DNA of 5,477 nt, taken from Acidimicrobiia bacterium (lineage in GTDB: Bacteria > Actinomycetota > Acidimicrobiia > Acidimicrobiales > Hopanoidiivorantaceae). Location: the NCBI GenBank assembly GCA_020027305.1, contig JAHRAM010000150.1, positions 1 to 5,477 of the forward strand, read 5' to 3'. A program made the translations under genes and the position numbers. This document shows, in pieces, positions 4,817 through 5,477 of this stretch (its first letter is position 1; every line of letters begins with the position of its first letter). Under the pieces are notes generated by a model that saw only the letters and a program-made list of their open reading frames with translations, ran no database searches and was not told the DNA's origin.

Positions 4817-5477
4817 ATGAGCAATCTAACTTCACCCAAACAGAAACATATAGACAAAATTTGTGAAACGATATCACAAAAAAACTTTTTACTTAAAGGC
4901 AGTGTGGCATGTCGCCTGAGACATTCAGATGATAGAGGAGTTGCACGTTCTGTAGTCATCATTACGACAGTTCTTTTCCTTGCTTTTTCTGCTGTTGGGG
5001 TAACAATATATAGCAGTGTTCAAAATCGTTCGGTGGGCATAGAAAGTGCCACTCCTGAAGCCAAAGATATTGCTGAAGTTCTTTCTACTAGTAGTGGCGG
5101 CCCAGAGGAGTCTGAAAGCCCACCAGCTACATGCTCAATTAATGGATCACAAGAGTTGTGGTGCGATTCTGGTTCTGGTCAAATAAAAATTTCTAATGAC
5201 ATAAGAGTAGTTGCAGAAAATAGCACTGCCAATTTAGGTTGTGCAATTAACACGTTAAATGTATTGGTGTGCTGGGATTATCGACTTCAAAATATCAATG
5301 ATAGACGTATTTCACTTTCTGTTTCTCGTGCTGGTTCGATTGGTCGGGGCAGGCTAGTATCAGTCGTTCAAAATGCACAATCTGTTGATGCAGGTAGCAA
5401 TCTTACAAGCGGTGCAATTACTCATAAGTCAGGTGAGCGATGGAGTTGGCAGGCTATTAATTTTGCAAATACTGTTT
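4817..5477 (+). CDS. Membrane-anchored protein with Cys-x9-Cys (RCC1-like?) repeats, 3' end missing
   Basis: An open frame of 220 codons runs from ATG 4817 to the window edge, so the gene is cut. AAGG (4802-4805) lies 11 bases upstream of the ATG; a GTG at 4904 with AAAGG close upstream is an alternative start. Residues 1-44 are polar and end in an Arg-rich stretch (R33, R35, R40, R44). Residues 45-65 form one hydrophobic helix without charged residues, giving an N-in/C-out anchor, so the rest is probably outside the membrane. A Ser/Pro/Glu-rich linker (about 85-105) follows. Then come C106-x9-C116 and C142-x9-C152-W153, plus a third degenerate copy near 199-211 (ending WSW). The C-x9-CW pattern with intervening V-rich strands resembles secreted bacterial RCC1-type beta-propeller repeats; this is family resemblance by eye, not a proven assignment. 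A pilin-like N-terminus is a weaker alternative. It is probably a separate transcription unit from the operon. Confidence 0.75.
   Translation, partial: MSNLTSPKQKHIDKICETISQKNFLLKGSVACRLRHSDDRGVARSVVIITTVLFLAFSAVGVTIYSSVQNRSVGIESATPEAKDIAEVLSTSSGGPEESESPPATCSINGSQELWCDSGSGQIKISNDIRVVAENSTANLGCAINTLNVLVCWDYRLQNINDRRISLSVSRAGSIGRGRLVSVVQNAQSVDAGSNLTSGAITHKSGERWSWQAINFANTV

Noticed and set aside
1..5477. CRISPR array, tRNA/rRNA gene, insertion sequence or integrase
   Set aside because: I saw no regularly spaced repeats, no transposase or integrase motifs, and no tRNA- or rRNA-like stretch in the non-coding parts.

Overview
This window is AT-rich DNA that looks like it comes from an environmental bacterium. 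Bacterial features are Shine-Dalgarno-like purine tracts, GTG/ATG starts, a sigma70-like promoter candidate and tightly packed same-strand genes. I cannot name the lineage. Marine groups rich in flavin monooxygenases (SAR202-like Chloroflexota, some Alphaproteobacteria, SAR324) are plausible, but the sequence does not decide between them.

Layout, all on the + strand. Positions 1-121 are an AT-rich leader with small dyads and a conserved block. Positions 122-4521 hold four genes that look like one operon: (1) an HSL-type (family IV) alpha/beta-hydrolase esterase, GTG start at 122; (2) a luciferase-like, class C flavin-dependent monooxygenase at 1111-2403, preceded by a duplicated ribosome-binding segment; (3) a second alpha/beta hydrolase with a GHSFGG nucleophile elbow, coupled to gene 2 by a TGATG stop/start overlap; (4) a 12-helix MFS transporter whose start overlaps gene 3 by 11 bases. 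Positions 4522-4816 are an AT-rich intergenic region with a good candidate promoter. Positions 4817-5477 hold the 5' part of a fifth gene that runs off the window. It encodes a membrane-anchored protein, exported by inference, with Cys-x9-Cys motifs that resemble divergent RCC1-type repeats.

The four operon genes fit a small catabolic cassette. The transporter moves a small organic compound, the monooxygenase inserts oxygen (possibly giving an ester or lactone, or a hydroxylated product), and the two hydrolases cleave ester, lactone or C-C bonds. The substrate cannot be read from the sequence, and no flavin reductase is in the window.

The most notable unexplained features are: (a) an Asn/Asp-rich insertion built from a GACAAT hexamer in gene 3, with the same hexamer recurring in the N-terminal tail of gene 4; (b) a two-block element found both upstream of gene 1 and upstream of gene 5; (c) the partial gene 5 itself; and (d) a perfect dyad overlapping the -35 box of the candidate promoter. 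I saw no clear sign of a wholly new system; most of the window is a fairly ordinary catabolic operon.
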